The notes under the pieces were generated by a model. It did not search any database. It saw nothing but the letters and a program-made list of their open reading frames with translations, and was not told the origin of the DNA. From Thiomargarita sp. (GTDB lineage: Bacteria > Pseudomonadota > Gammaproteobacteria > Beggiatoales > Beggiatoaceae): 64,000 bases of DNA. Below are positions 14,930 to 24,475 of the stretch, piece by piece; the first letter of the stretch is position 1, and the number at the start of each line of letters is the position of its first letter. The stretch spans positions 1-64,000 of the forward strand of contig DYNP01000008.1 of the NCBI GenBank assembly GCA_020721005.1, written 5' to 3'. A program made the translations under genes and the position numbers.

Positions 14930-16369
14930 TTAAAAACGTTCTAAATGAGGAAAGGGCAGTTGGCCTTGGTGCACGTGCATGGCGCCGAATTCAGCGCAAC
15001 GATGTAAAGTGGGAATGGCTTTGCCGGGGTTAAGCAGTCCAGTGGGATCAAAAGCGTGTTTGAGGGCATGAAATTGGGCCAATTCTGCAGCATTGAATTG
15101 TATGCACATGGGATCCAGTTTTTCTACTCCGACTCCATGTTCTCCGGTGACTGTGCCGCCAACTTCGACACACAGTTTTAAAATTTGACTGCCCAGAGCT
15201 TCGGCTTTTTCCAATTCCCCAAGTTGGTTGGCATCGAAGAGAATGAGTGGGTGTAAGTTCCCATCGCCGGCATGAAAAACGTTGGCGACTCGTAATCCGT
15301 AGTGTTGAGCCAGGGTTTGAATTTGGGTTAATACAGGGGCTAATTGGTGACGAGGAATGGTCCCATCCATGCAGTAATAGTCGGGAGAAATGCGCCCAAT
15401 CGCGGGAAAAGCGGCTTTGCGACCGGCCCAAAATCGTTGGCGTTGGGCTGAGTCAGTGGCCAGTTGCAGGTGGGTGGCACCGGCAGCAGTAAAAATGGCA
15501 GTGACTTGTTCGACTTGATAGGCCACAGCTTCGGCATGCCCATCGAGTTCACAGAGTAATAAAGCTGCAGCATGAGTTGGGTAACCGGCTTGAATAAATT
15601 GTTCCACGGCTTGCAAAATGGCTTGATCCATCATTTCAAGACCAGCGGGAATGATGCCGACGGCGATGAGATTGGCCACTGCAGTGCTGGCATGACTGAT
15701 TTCATCAAAGGCAGCCAGGAGCACTTGCACAGTTTCAGGTTGTGGCAGCAGTTTAACTGTGATGTCGAGAATGATGCCCAACAATCCTTCAGAACCGGTC
15801 ATCAAGGCCAATAGGTCATAGCCAGGAATGTCGAGAGTCTCATTGCCCAAAGTGAGCAATTCTCCTTCCATGGTCAGGACTTGTAGGGCGAGAATGTTGT
15901 GTATGGTAAGCCCATATTTTAAACAGTGCACGCCTCCAGAATTCTCTGCCACGTTGCCGCCAATGGTGCAGGCGATTTGGGAAGAGGGGTCGGGAGCATA
16001 GTATAAACCGTAGGGGGCAGCGGCTTGAGAGATGGCGAGATTGCGCACTCCGGGTTCGACTCGGGCCAGACGACGTTTGGGATCGAGGTGTAGAATGCGG
16101 TTGAAACGGGCCATGCTGAGCAGAATGCCGTTTTCATGGGGCAAAGCGCCTCCAGAGAGACCGGTGCCGGCGCCACGAACGACGAGGGGAATGTGATGCT
16201 GGCGGCAGAATGTGAGCAGGGTTTGGATTTCGTCTATGGATGAGGGAATAACTACTGCTTTAGGTTGTGCAGTGTGGGCTGAAAGTCCATCGCATTCGTA
16301 GGGTCGCAGTTCTTCCGGAGAGGTGAGGACGGTCCCTGGAGGGAACAGGGATTTGAGGTGCTGAAACAT
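14930..16369 (-). CDS. glcD: FAD-linked oxidase, glycolate oxidase subunit GlcD type
   Basis: A 479-residue flavoprotein that oxidises glycolate or a related 2-hydroxy acid. The start at 16369 (MFQHLKSLFPPGTVLTSPEELRPYECDG) fits the family; the open frame to 16552 adds 61 unconserved residues overlapping the thioredoxin-like gene. The PCMH-type FAD domain has PLVVRGAGTGLSGGALP at 61-77 and DPSSQIACTIGGNVAENSGG further on; the C-terminal part has NVFHAGDGNLHP and GEHGVGVEK. No glcE or glcF lies beside it in this window. Confidence 0.88.
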   Translation of the reverse strand: MFQHLKSLFPPGTVLTSPEELRPYECDGLSAHTAQPKAVVIPSSIDEIQTLLTFCRQHHIPLVVRGAGTGLSGGALPHENGILLSMARFNRILHLDPKRRLARVEPGVRNLAISQAAAPYGLYYAPDPSSQIACTIGGNVAENSGGVHCLKYGLTIHNILALQVLTMEGELLTLGNETLDIPGYDLLALMTGSEGLLGIILDITVKLLPQPETVQVLLAAFDEISHASTAVANLIAVGIIPAGLEMMDQAILQAVEQFIQAGYPTHAAALLLCELDGHAEAVAYQVEQVTAIFTAAGATHLQLATDSAQRQRFWAGRKAAFPAIGRISPDYYCMDGTIPRHQLAPVLTQIQTLAQHYGLRVANVFHAGDGNLHPLILFDANQLGELEKAEALGSQILKLCVEVGGTVTGEHGVGVEKLDPMCIQFNAAELAQFHALKHAFDPTGLLNPGKAIPTLHRCAEFGAMHVHQGQLPFPHLERF

Positions 16370-16421
16370 GGTTTTTTCTCGGCGTGAAAATAGGGGAATG
16401 GTGAGTTCCCCATAGGTTAGG

Positions 16422-16688
16422 TTAGCAGCATTGACCGCCGGCACAACAGTTGGAGGTTTGGAACCAAGATAGGATGGTTTTTTTGTCTGGGACTCCACCG
16501 GCATGGGCAATTTTGCCGTCAACAATGACTGCCGGAGTGGACATGACGCCAAAGGACATGATTTGGGCTATGTCTTCAATTTTTTCTAAATTGATAGCAA
16601 TATCATGTTGTTGAGTGACTTCCTCAATGAGTTTTTGAGTGGTTTTGCAGTTATTGCAGCCGGAGCCTAAGACTTTAACGTCGATCAT
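16422..16688 (-). CDS. Small thioredoxin-fold redox protein (TM0996/MTH895 type)
   Basis: An 88-residue protein from the ATG at 16688, preceded by AGGAAC. The active site is C11-x2-C14 in GSGCNNCKTTQ, followed by STPAVIVDGKIAHAGGVP as in thioredoxins. The C-terminus carries extra cysteines (NCCAGGQCC), which may bind metal. It lies 11 bp after the permease gene and is third in an arsR-permease-thioredoxin operon, an arrangement common for metalloid or redox-stress operons. Confidence 0.88.
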   Translation of the reverse strand: MIDVKVLGSGCNNCKTTQKLIEEVTQQHDIAINLEKIEDIAQIMSFGVMSTPAVIVDGKIAHAGGVPDKKTILSWFQTSNCCAGGQCC

Positions 16689-16699
16689 GGGATGTTCCT

Positions 16700-17653
16700 T
16701 TATAGGATGAGGTTGAAAAACCAGCCAACGAGAATGATGGCAATGGTTAGGATGGCAACGAATAGGGCAAGTCCTTGCCAACGCATGACTTTCCTTAAAA
16801 TCAGCAGTTCAGGTAGGGAGATGGCGGCCACGCTCATCATAAAGGCGAGGGTGGTGCCGATGGCGACGCCTTTTAGGAGCATGGCTTCGGCCAAGGGAAT
16901 GACGCCAACAGCATTGGAATAGAGGGGAACGCCAATGATTACTGCCATGGGAACTGCTAAGAAGTTTTGGTGGTCAGAGAGACCTTGGATCAGTTCGGTG
17001 GGAAAATAGCCGTGAAAGGTGGCGCCAACCCCAATTCCCAATAGGACCCATTTCCAAATGCGGCCCACGATGGTTTTGACTTCGAAAAGGGCGTAGCGAT
17101 GGCGGGCTGGGAATGAATTATCCCGTTTAAGAGTTTGAGTTTGGCCAAGTTGGATTTTCCAAACGTAGTCTTCAACCCATTGTTCGGGTTTGAATTTTTC
17201 CATGATGATGCCTCCAAAATAGGCAACGGTCAGTCCAGCCAATACATATAGGAGGGTGATTTTCCAGCCGACAATGCCAACTAACAGTAGGACTGCAATT
17301 TCGTTGATCATGGGGCTTGCGATCAGGAAGGAGAAGGTAATTCCCAAGGGAATGCCGGCTTCGACAAAGCCGATGAATAGGGGCACTGAGGAGCAAGAGC
17401 AAAAGGGGGTGATGGCGCCCAAGGTGATGGCCAGGAGTCGGGCGATGAATTGGGAACGACCTCGGATATAGTTTTTGACTTGTTCCGGGGAGATGAATGA
17501 GCGAAATAGTCCCATGAGGTAGATGATGATGACCAGCATGAGGAAAATTTTGGCGGTGTCGAGGATGAAAAAGTGGAGACTGGCGGCCAATGGGGTGTTG
17601 GCTTCGAGTTCTAGGATTTGGTAGACTAGGAAGTCAGTGAGGGAGGTTAGCAT
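16700..17653 (-). CDS. arsP: ArsP/DUF318-type permease
   Basis: A 317-residue membrane protein with about eight membrane segments. The hallmark TPFCSCSSVPLFIGFVEAGIP places C85 and C87 in a motif shared with ArsP organoarsenical permeases and the wider two-TM-domain permease family. It lies 3 bp after the ArsR-type regulator and 11 bp before the thioredoxin-like protein. The substrate may be a metalloid, an organoarsenical or a heavy metal; sequence alone does not decide. Confidence 0.8.
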   Translation of the reverse strand: MLTSLTDFLVYQILELEANTPLAASLHFFILDTAKIFLMLVIIIYLMGLFRSFISPEQVKNYIRGRSQFIARLLAITLGAITPFCSCSSVPLFIGFVEAGIPLGITFSFLIASPMINEIAVLLLVGIVGWKITLLYVLAGLTVAYFGGIIMEKFKPEQWVEDYVWKIQLGQTQTLKRDNSFPARHRYALFEVKTIVGRIWKWVLLGIGVGATFHGYFPTELIQGLSDHQNFLAVPMAVIIGVPLYSNAVGVIPLAEAMLLKGVAIGTTLAFMMSVAAISLPELLILRKVMRWQGLALFVAILTIAIILVGWFFNLIL

Positions 17654-17656
17654 GGG

Positions 17657-17995
17657 TTATAGTTGGCACAGGGGGCGATGAGGCATGGTGTGTAGGCGTT
17701 GTTGGTCGCGTTGGAGTTGGGAGTTGGCTTGGGAAAGGCAGAGTTGGAGAATGTTGTGTTGCCAGTGGGTTAGATGGGGGTTGAGGCGATAGAAGGTCCA
17801 TTGATCAATGCGTTTTTGGGAGACGAGTTTGTGGAGTTTTAGGATGGCCAGGTGGCGTGAGATTTTGGATTGGGGGAGTTGTAGGGCATAGCAGAGTTCA
17901 CAGACGCACAGTTCAGGGTGGCTGGCAAGGAGCATGAGGCATCTGAGCCGGGTGGGGTCAGTGAGTATTTTGAAGAATTCGGTGAGGGCGGTCAT
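17657..17995 (-). CDS. arsR: ArsR/SmtB family metalloregulator
   Basis: A 112-residue winged-helix repressor from the ATG at 17995 (MTALTEFFKILTDPTRLRCL). The ELCVCELC segment places C30, C32 and C35 at the start of the DNA-binding region, the classical As(III)/Sb(III) site of ArsR. SKISRHLAILK is the recognition helix. The open frame to 18025 would place the start inside the 20-bp palindrome at 18008-18027, so the shorter start is preferred. It probably represses its own operon and is released by metalloid binding. Confidence 0.9.
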   Translation of the reverse strand: MTALTEFFKILTDPTRLRCLMLLASHPELCVCELCYALQLPQSKISRHLAILKLHKLVSQKRIDQWTFYRLNPHLTHWQHNILQLCLSQANSQLQRDQQRLHTMPHRPLCQL

Positions 17996-18007
17996 GTGGG
18001 TAGGTGA

Positions 18008-18027
18008 ATATGTGGATATCCACATAT
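18008..18027. promoter_or_regulatory. Probable ArsR operator (perfect 20-bp palindrome)
   Basis: ATATGTGGATATCCACATAT is a perfect inverted repeat 12 bp upstream of the chosen arsR start. Position and symmetry suit binding of an ArsR-type dimer for autoregulation; the assignment is inferred. Confidence 0.65.
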
Positions 18028-18079
18028 GTTAATAGGTCCATATGGGGTTGTCAAGGGGGAATGGGTGTTGTTTGGGGTT

Positions 18080-18757
18080 TTATTTTTCGGGTTTAGGGGT
18101 GTTGAGAAAGGTGTGGATGAGTTCTCGCAGTTGAATTAGGTGGCCGTGGAAAAAGTGTCCTACTCCAGGAAGAGGGTAAAATTGGGCAGGGTGGGGTTGT
18201 TGGGCCAGCCAATCAATGACTGCATTTGGGGAAACAACATCATCCGCCAGTCCTTGAATAATGAGGGTGGGAAGGTTGGGGAGTTGGAGGGTTTGAAAGT
18301 TGAAGCGGTCCACTGGGGGGGCAATGAGTATGAGACGAGTGAGTTTGGGTGAGGAGTTTTGTAGGAGGTTAGGAGGAAGTGGGGTGTGGTGAGTTTTTAG
18401 GGCGATGTAGCTGCCAAAGGAGAATCCTCCCAGCCACAGTTCGGTGGGGTGTTGTTCGGTAATCGCCCATTGCATGACCGCCAAAAGGTCTTGGACTTCG
18501 CCAATGCCGTGGTCAAAGTGGCCAAGGCTGTGACCGACACCGCGAAAGTTGAAGCGGATGACGGTGGCTTGGTGATGGGCAATGGCAGTGGCTAGGGTGT
18601 GTACTACTTTGTTGTGGAGGCTGCCGCCATATAAGGGGTGTGGATGGCAGAGAATGGCTGTGGGCCGCCGGTCATCAGTGCTCGGGGAACTGGGGGATGT
18701 GATCAGGATTTCTAAGGGTCCCACAGGTCCAGGGATCAGGAGGGGGGGGGTGGACAT
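18080..18757 (-). CDS. Alpha/beta hydrolase
   Basis: A 225-residue alpha/beta-hydrolase with the nucleophile elbow GGFSFGSY (Ser113), an oxyanion-region HPHPLYGGS near 38-46, FRGVGHSLG at 71-79 and the catalytic His in GVGHFFHG near the C-terminus. It resembles the small hydrolases annotated as dienelactone-hydrolase-like or KANL3/Tex30-type. No signal peptide is seen. Its ATG overlaps the stop of the upstream ferredoxin gene by one base. Confidence 0.85.
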   Translation of the reverse strand: MSTPPLLIPGPVGPLEILITSPSSPSTDDRRPTAILCHPHPLYGGSLHNKVVHTLATAIAHHQATVIRFNFRGVGHSLGHFDHGIGEVQDLLAVMQWAITEQHPTELWLGGFSFGSYIALKTHHTPLPPNLLQNSSPKLTRLILIAPPVDRFNFQTLQLPNLPTLIIQGLADDVVSPNAVIDWLAQQPHPAQFYPLPGVGHFFHGHLIQLRELIHTFLNTPKPEK

Positions 18758-19074
18758 TACAGGATTTGTAGGCGGGTGACGATTTGTTGTCCCAGCAGAT
18801 GGGTGTTTAGGATTTCGTCAATGTCTGCTTTGGTTTTCCAGGTGTACCAGATGGCTTCCGGGTAAATAACTAAGACGGGGCCTTGTTTGCAGCGGTCCAT
18901 ACAGCCGGCAATGTTGACGCGCACTTTGCCGGGACCGATGATGTCGAGTTGTTTGGTACGTTTTTTTAAATAGTCCCGCATTTCTTCGGCTTGGTATTGT
19001 TGGCAGCAAGATCCACCGCCACTGCGTTTGTTGGTGCAGAAGAAGATATGGTAGCGATAGTAACTGGGGTGCAT
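18757..19074 (-). CDS. (2Fe-2S) ferredoxin, thioredoxin-like type
   Basis: A 105-residue protein starting MHPSYYRYHIFFCTNKRSGGGSCC. Ligand candidates are the early Cys13, the CC pair at 23-24 and C58/C62 in AGCMDRCKQGP; this spacing and the later VYPEAIWY-like segment (VIYPEAIWYTW) are typical of small (2Fe-2S) ferredoxin-domain proteins. It is probably a cytoplasmic electron carrier. It is coupled to the hydrolase by a TAATG junction. Confidence 0.88.
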   Translation of the reverse strand: MHPSYYRYHIFFCTNKRSGGGSCCQQYQAEEMRDYLKKRTKQLDIIGPGKVRVNIAGCMDRCKQGPVLVIYPEAIWYTWKTKADIDEILNTHLLGQQIVTRLQIL

Positions 19075-19333
19075 GGAGGGCTTTTCCTGAGTTAAGGGGT
19101 AAAATGAGAAGGGGTTGTGTCTACGCGGTATTAATTCTTAAGAAAATTTGTTTTATTGGGCCAGTCCGTTTAAAATGGGGATATGTACTTTGACCAACTG
19201 GGGAAGTTGGCAACCAATCTTTCTTAAGGATTTAAGTGTGGGAATGGTTGCCCATGGTTACGGTGGTTTTTTAGAACCTAAGGTTGTTGTTTATTTTACC
19301 GATCAATTTTTTTAAAGTAAATGGTTCATTATT

Positions 19334-20575
19334 ATGTTGACAAGTAATCCATCATGTGCGGATGATTATGATCCCAATTCGTTGACTTTGGGGCAGGCTT
19401 TAGAGCGTATCGCTCAACAATTATATCCAATTGACGGAATAGAACAGGTGCCAATTCGCAGTGCTTTGCAGCGAGTCACGGCAGTTCCCTTATTATCTCC
19501 GCGGAATGTCCCACCTCATGATTACTCAATGATGGATGGTTATGCGTTAAATGGGGATGATCTTCCCAGAACGGCGCCTGCTGTACTTAAGATCGTAGGC
19601 ACTTCTTTGGCCGGACGCCCTTGTTTGACTGTGTTAGGTAAGGGCGAGTGTGTTCGTATTTTTACCGGAGCTGTATTACCGACGGGTACCGATACAGTGG
19701 TCATGCAGGAGCATGTGGAGGTGCAGGGGGAAAACATTCGCATCGCTCCTGGTCATCAAGTTGGGCAGCATGTGTGTTTGGTGGGCACGGATTTCCAAAC
19801 TGGTCAACTGGTATTGCCAGCTGGCAAGTATTTACAAGCAGCTGATTTGGGACTGTTGGCTTCCTTGGGAATTGCCGAGGTGCAGGTAAAGCCAAAATTG
19901 CAGGTCAGTTTTTTAACCACGGGGGATGAGTTGTGCTCCTTGGGGCAGTTGCCTAAGCCGGGTCAAATTTATGACAGCAATCGTTATATTTTATATGGTT
20001 TGTTAAGTCAGCCCAGTCTCAATTTACAAGATAGAGGTGTGGTGGCAGATGATCCTCAGGCGATTGAAAATGCTTTGTTGCAAGCGGCGGCTCACAGTGA
20101 TGTGATCATCAGTTCTGGAGGAGTTTCAGTGGGAGATGCCGATTATGTGATTGAGGTGCTTCAACGGTTGGGAAAGGTGAATTTTTGGAAGATTGCGATT
20201 AAGCCAGGGCGTCCTTTGACATTTGGGACTTTGGGTAAGGCGGTGTTTTTTGGGTTGCCCGGCAATCCTGTGGCGATTATCAATACTTTTTATCAATTGG
20301 TGCAACCGGCTCTGTCTTGTTTATTGGGAGTGCCTTTGACTGAGCCAGTGCGATTTAAAGTGACTTGTGTGTCTGATTTGCGAAAACGACCGGGGCGTTT
20401 GGAGTTTCAGCGAGGCATTTTGCGACAGGAACAGGGTCAGTGGGTTGTCAGTTCTGCGGGACTGCAAAGTTCGGGTGTGCTCAGTTCTATGAGTCGCGCC
20501 AATTGTTTTATTGTGTTGGATCAAGACTGGGGCAATGTGCCAGCTGGCAGTGAAGTGTGGGTGCAATTGTTGTGA
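19334..20575 (+). CDS. moeA: Molybdopterin molybdenumtransferase
   Basis: A 413-residue MoeA that inserts molybdate into adenylated molybdopterin in molybdenum-cofactor synthesis. Seen are PPHDYSMMDGYAL (about 62-74), FTGAVLPTGTDTVVMQEHV (113-131), the MoCF-like TTGDEL plus SSGGVSVGDADYV (substrate site) and GLPGNPVA. Domain IV closes the protein. The flanking 19075-19333 holds no gene; 20576 onwards is a repeat element. No other moa/mob genes are in the window. Confidence 0.95.
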   Translation: MLTSNPSCADDYDPNSLTLGQALERIAQQLYPIDGIEQVPIRSALQRVTAVPLLSPRNVPPHDYSMMDGYALNGDDLPRTAPAVLKIVGTSLAGRPCLTVLGKGECVRIFTGAVLPTGTDTVVMQEHVEVQGENIRIAPGHQVGQHVCLVGTDFQTGQLVLPAGKYLQAADLGLLASLGIAEVQVKPKLQVSFLTTGDELCSLGQLPKPGQIYDSNRYILYGLLSQPSLNLQDRGVVADDPQAIENALLQAAAHSDVIISSGGVSVGDADYVIEVLQRLGKVNFWKIAIKPGRPLTFGTLGKAVFFGLPGNPVAIINTFYQLVQPALSCLLGVPLTEPVRFKVTCVSDLRKRPGRLEFQRGILRQEQGQWVVSSAGLQSSGVLSSMSRANCFIVLDQDWGNVPAGSEVWVQLL

Positions 20576-20635
20576 AGGTAACAGGTGGGCAGCATAAAAA
20601 ACGTTTTGCCCACTCTACCATTATCTGCCATTCGG

Positions 20636-20966
20636 TTAAGATACTTTGGAGTGGAGGCTTTAGCCGGCCGGCGGTAGGCGCTTTGCAATTCGGTTAAGGT
20701 AAGTTGGAGTGGAGGCTTTAGCCGGCCGGCAGTAGGCGCTTTGCAATTCGGTTAAGGTAGGTTGGAGTGGAGGCTTTAGCCGGCTGGCAGTAGGCATTAC
20801 CCCACACACACAAATTACAAGGCGCCTACCGCCGGCCGGCTAAAGCCTCCACTCCAACGGGAATTTCCCTCACCAAATGGCATGGCAGGAATTGTACCAT
20901 TAGATTTTTAGCAATTTTATTTTTTCGTATCTCATCTTTATCGTACTATTTACTTTTGCAAGAGGC
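20636..20966. mobile_element. Family-1 MITE-like element directly upstream of rlmN
   Basis: Three long inverted units (GGTTAAG... TTGGAGTGGAGGCTTTAGCC, then GGC[AG]GTAGGC...) are followed by one forward unit and an end segment with ATCTCATCTTTATCG and the terminus TACTTTTGCAAGAGGC (20951-20966), then TA. The left terminus is not recognisable, so this copy is truncated or decayed on that side. Confidence 0.7.
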
Positions 20967-20971
20967 TAATG
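20960..20971 (+). promoter_or_regulatory. rlmN ribosome binding site formed by the repeat-element terminus
   Basis: AAGAGG at 20960-20965 belongs to the element terminus, followed by CTA and the ATG at 20969-20971. The spacing is short (3 bp), but no other purine-rich site precedes this start. The next in-frame ATG at 21008 has no clear site. Confidence 0.5.
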
Positions 20972-22150
20972 GCTGAAGCAGTAGACTTAACTGAGAACTT
21001 TAATTGTATGCTTGATTTGCTGAATATGGGACCGCAAGAATTGGGTGAATTTTTTGAGCAATGGGGGGAAAAACCTTACCGGGCGCTGCAGGTTTTAAAA
21101 TGGGTCCATCAACGTGGTTTGACTGAATTTGGGGAAATGACCAATTTGAGTAAGTCATTGCGACAACGTTTACAGGAAACTTGTTATTTGGGATTCCCCA
21201 AAGTGTTAACACATCGTTTTGCTCAAGACGGTTGTCAAAAATGGTTATTACAAGTTGCCCCATTTGATGAGCCCCTCACTACTGATTTGGGAATTGCTCC
21301 AACTTCCCTCAATGCCATTGAAATGGTATTTATTCCAGAAGATGATCGCAATACTTTATGTATTTCTTCCCAAGTGGGTTGTCCGCTGAACTGCGCCTTC
21401 TGTGCCACGGCAAAACAGGGTTTTAGTCGCAATTTGACGGTAGCAGAATTGATTTCCCAAGTGTGGTTGGCGGAACACCAGTTGAGAATGCAACGGGGTA
21501 ATTTGTCGGAACGGGTCATCAGCAATGTGGTCTTTATGGGGATGGGAGAACCCCTCCTTAATTTGAAACGTGTGATTCCTGTCATTCAAATGGTTATGGA
21601 TGATAATTTATATGGTTTATCTAAGAGACGTGTTACCGTCAGTACAGCAGGTGTAGTTCCGGCGATTTCCCAACTCAAACGCCAAGTTTCAGTCAACTTA
21701 GCTGTCTCTTTACACGCAGCGACTGATAAATTGCGGAGTGAACTGGTCCCTATCAATCGCAAATATCCTTTATCAGAGTTAATCAGTGCCTGTCGTGATT
21801 ATGCCGGACCAGACAAACAGCATTCTAAAATCACCTTTGAATATGTTATGCTAAAAGACATTAATGACCGACCGGAACAAGCCGTCGCTTTGTCCAAATT
21901 ATTAGCCCACTGCCCAGCCAAGGTCAATTTAATTCCGTTTAACTCTCACCCTAACAGTGCTTTTCAATGCGCCTCTTCGGCAACTATTGAACAATTTCGA
22001 GATATTTTGATCGCATCAGGAATATTGACGGTTATCCGTAAAACCCGAGGCAGTGATATTGAGGCAGCTTGCGGACAGTTGGCAGGTCAAGTACAAAAAC
22101 GACGTCACTCCCCGACTTTGTCCCTAAAAGAGCCTATCGCATCGTCGTAA
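20969..22150 (+). CDS. rlmN: Dual-specificity 23S rRNA A2503 / tRNA A37 methyltransferase
   Basis: A 393-residue radical-SAM enzyme that methylates C2 of A2503 in 23S rRNA and of A37 in some tRNAs. The cluster motif is C138-x3-C142-x2-C145 (GCPLNCAFC). VVFMGMGEPLLN, the S-adenosylmethionine-site SLHAATDKLRSELVPIN and the C-terminal RGSDIEAACGQLAGQ, which carries the methyl-carrier Cys, are all present. The first 13 residues are poorly conserved, so M14 (21008) is an alternative start. It heads the rlmN-pilW-rodZ-ispG-hisS block. Confidence 0.95.
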   Translation: MAEAVDLTENFNCMLDLLNMGPQELGEFFEQWGEKPYRALQVLKWVHQRGLTEFGEMTNLSKSLRQRLQETCYLGFPKVLTHRFAQDGCQKWLLQVAPFDEPLTTDLGIAPTSLNAIEMVFIPEDDRNTLCISSQVGCPLNCAFCATAKQGFSRNLTVAELISQVWLAEHQLRMQRGNLSERVISNVVFMGMGEPLLNLKRVIPVIQMVMDDNLYGLSKRRVTVSTAGVVPAISQLKRQVSVNLAVSLHAATDKLRSELVPINRKYPLSELISACRDYAGPDKQHSKITFEYVMLKDINDRPEQAVALSKLLAHCPAKVNLIPFNSHPNSAFQCASSATIEQFRDILIASGILTVIRKTRGSDIEAACGQLAGQVQKRRHSPTLSLKEPIASS

Positions 22151-22273
22151 TTTACTTGAGTTAAGGAAGTTGCTGAAAAGAGTGACGCTTCACTGACCCC
22201 TCGGTGGCTATTTAGGCTAAAATAGATCCTTCACTTTCCTAATCATCATGATGAACACTAGGTTTTTATTCAA

Positions 22274-23035
22274 ATGCGCCACTTTATCCTTTTAATTCTA
22301 CTGATAAGCAGCACCAGTCATTGTGGAACCCTCAAACCTTCTGGAGATGACTACGTACCTAACAACAAAATGGTAGAAAATAATATGTTGCGTGGTATTG
22401 AGTATATGAAGCTAGAAAAGTATGATATTGCCCTAGAAAGGTTAAAGGAAGCCTTACGGACAGATCCTAATTACGGAGAAGCTCACAATGCGATAGCTGT
22501 ATTGTATGAACAAATTGGACGGACCGAACTGGCCCAAGAGCATTATGAAAATGCCCTTCAACTCAAACCCAAAAATTCAGATATCCACAACAACTATGGT
22601 CAATTCCTATGCAAACTGGGTCGTTGGCAAGCCGCGGATGAACACTTCCTCAAAGCCATTGAAAATCCTTTATACCGTACACCGCATATTCCGTATGCCA
22701 ATGCTGCACTTTGCGCCCTCCGTAATCAGGACAAAAATAAGGCAGAAGTGTATTTACGCAAATCTCTCCAATTGGAGCCCCGTTTTGAAAGCGCCTTATA
22801 TTGGATAAGCCAACTCAGTTATGAACAGCAGCGTTATCAAGAAAGTCGAGACTACCTGAAACGCTACACTCAAGTTGCTGAACACACTGCTGCCAGCCTA
22901 TGGCTAGGCTACCAAATCGAAACTGCCCTCAATAATCCAGAGGAAGCAGCCAAATACGCCGAACAACTGCGTAGTCTTTACCCAGATTCTGAACAAAATC
23001 GACAGCTCATCATGAGATCAAGAGAAAAACCATGA
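22274..23035 (+). CDS. pilW: Type IV pilus biogenesis TPR lipoprotein PilW/PilF
   Basis: A 253-residue protein with a short signal peptide ending at a Cys (LLISSTSHC17), so likely a lipoprotein, although the lipobox is weak. It is followed by about five TPR repeats (GIEYMKLEKYDIALERLKEAL, AIAVLYEQIGRTELAQEHYENAL, NNYGQFLCKLGRWQAADEHF and two more). PilW/PilF assists outer-membrane assembly of the PilQ secretin. Position between rlmN and rodZ is the usual gammaproteobacterial one. Its end overlaps rodZ by 4 bp. Confidence 0.9.
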   Translation: MRHFILLILLISSTSHCGTLKPSGDDYVPNNKMVENNMLRGIEYMKLEKYDIALERLKEALRTDPNYGEAHNAIAVLYEQIGRTELAQEHYENALQLKPKNSDIHNNYGQFLCKLGRWQAADEHFLKAIENPLYRTPHIPYANAALCALRNQDKNKAEVYLRKSLQLEPRFESALYWISQLSYEQQRYQESRDYLKRYTQVAEHTAASLWLGYQIETALNNPEEAAKYAEQLRSLYPDSEQNRQLIMRSREKP

Positions 23036-24471
23036 ATACTCCCGTTTTTAACCGTGATTCTCAACCATTAGAATCCACTTCAGACACTCGAGAATTTACC
23101 CCTATTCAAGACACATTCAGTCCTTCTCAATCCCCACTGCCAGAAAAAAAATCGCTTCTGATTGATGAGGAAATTAATGAAGAAACACCCTCCTATGCTT
23201 CCGGAACTCTGAAAACTGAATTCCCAAATGATCCAAGCTCTCCTTTTTACGTTCCCAATCATCAACCTATGAGCACAGATGAAGGAGAAACCCCCTCTGG
23301 CTTTACAATGGAACCCTCTGAAAATACCTTCAAACTTGAAGAATCTGATCCTATTCCCAAGTTTGAAGAAGTGCCTCAAGCAACCTTCAAAATAACCAAA
23401 AACACACCCAATTTTACCCTGTCTGGAGGAGATTCTCCCCCCATTTCCCAAAACTTAGCCCCCACCGTGGTCGCCACTCCCATTATCGTCCAACCCACCG
23501 AAGATTCTCCCAGTGACAACAACATGCGGCCAGGGGCCTATTTGCGCCATGCTCGGGAACAAAAAAGACTTTCCATACAACATGTGGCAGACCGACTTTA
23601 CCTAGACACAGGGGTCATTCAAGCCCTAGAAAATGACGACTATGACAAATTACCCTCCGCGATATTTGTACGTGGTTACTTACGCAACTATGCAAAACTA
23701 TTGGATATTCCCAAAGATTCCATCATAGAAGCCTATGAACTGCTTACAGGTCAGCACACCCTGCCCAGCATCACTCCCCAAAACAAACCCAAAGCGCAAG
23801 CTTCTGGCAGCGATTCTTGGGTGAGAATGATGACCTATGCCATCATCATCACTGCCATTGTTTTCCTCACTCTGTGGTATTACACCACTCGCACCACCCT
23901 TTCCCTCAATCCCAATGAGGACCCCAATTTTGATCATGAGACCACTAAACCTCTGGCCCTCTTGCCCTTGCCTGAAACCGACGATGATCCACTATTGCAA
24001 GGAGAAAATACCGATTACCCAGCTTCCCTCATCGGGTTACCGACCAACACCCCTCCTCCAGCCATTGACCTGCCCACCACCCCTAACTTAACTGGTAACA
24101 CTCCAGAAGTCACCCCGGGCAATACTGCTGCAACTCCGCCTAACCCTTCAGGAACCCCCACCGTTCCCAATGCCACTGACACTTCACCAGCAGCCACGCC
24201 TACCCAAGGAGACACTCGCAACGTGAAGATCAACTTGAAAAATCGCACTTGGCTGAAGGTTACTGACAACACCGGTAAAACCCTCTACAATGGCATCAGT
24301 CAAGGCAGTGAGACTCTCAACCTTTCTGGCGAACCTCCGTTCAAAATTAATTCCGGACACACCGAAGGCATCAGTGTTGATTACCTAGGAAAAACATTAG
24401 AAATGAAGGACTTAGCCAATCGAAAAGGCAACAATGCCCCCATAGACCCTGCTCAATTCACCCAACTATAA
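23032..24471 (+). CDS. rodZ: RodZ-like cytoskeletal protein with long N-terminal extension
   Basis: A 479-residue protein. Residues 1 to about 165 are an acidic, Pro/Ser/Thr-rich extension that ordinary RodZ lacks. Residues 167-235 carry the helix-turn-helix ([24 protein letters not shown]...[16 protein letters not shown]) that in RodZ contacts MreB. A single membrane helix lies at about 265-283 ([18 protein letters not shown]), then a Pro/Thr linker and a C-terminal DUF4115-like beta domain ([16 protein letters not shown]). It helps maintain cell shape. ATGA overlap with pilW; ispG follows 4 bp later. Confidence 0.88.
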   Translation: MNTPVFNRDSQPLESTSDTREFTPIQDTFSPSQSPLPEKKSLLIDEEINEETPSYASGTLKTEFPNDPSSPFYVPNHQPMSTDEGETPSGFTMEPSENTFKLEESDPIPKFEEVPQATFKITKNTPNFTLSGGDSPPISQNLAPTVVATPIIVQPTEDSPSDNNMRPGAYLRHAREQKRLSIQHVADRLYLDTGVIQALENDDYDKLPSAIFVRGYLRNYAKLLDIPKDSIIEAYELLTGQHTLPSITPQNKPKAQASGSDSWVRMMTYAIIITAIVFLTLWYYTTRTTLSLNPNEDPNFDHETTKPLALLPLPETDDDPLLQGENTDYPASLIGLPTNTPPPAIDLPTTPNLTGNTPEVTPGNTAATPPNPSGTPTVPNATDTSPAATPTQGDTRNVKINLKNRTWLKVTDNTGKTLYNGISQGSETLNLSGEPPFKINSGHTEGISVDYLGKTLEMKDLANRKGNNAPIDPAQFTQL

Positions 24472-24475
24472 GCCC

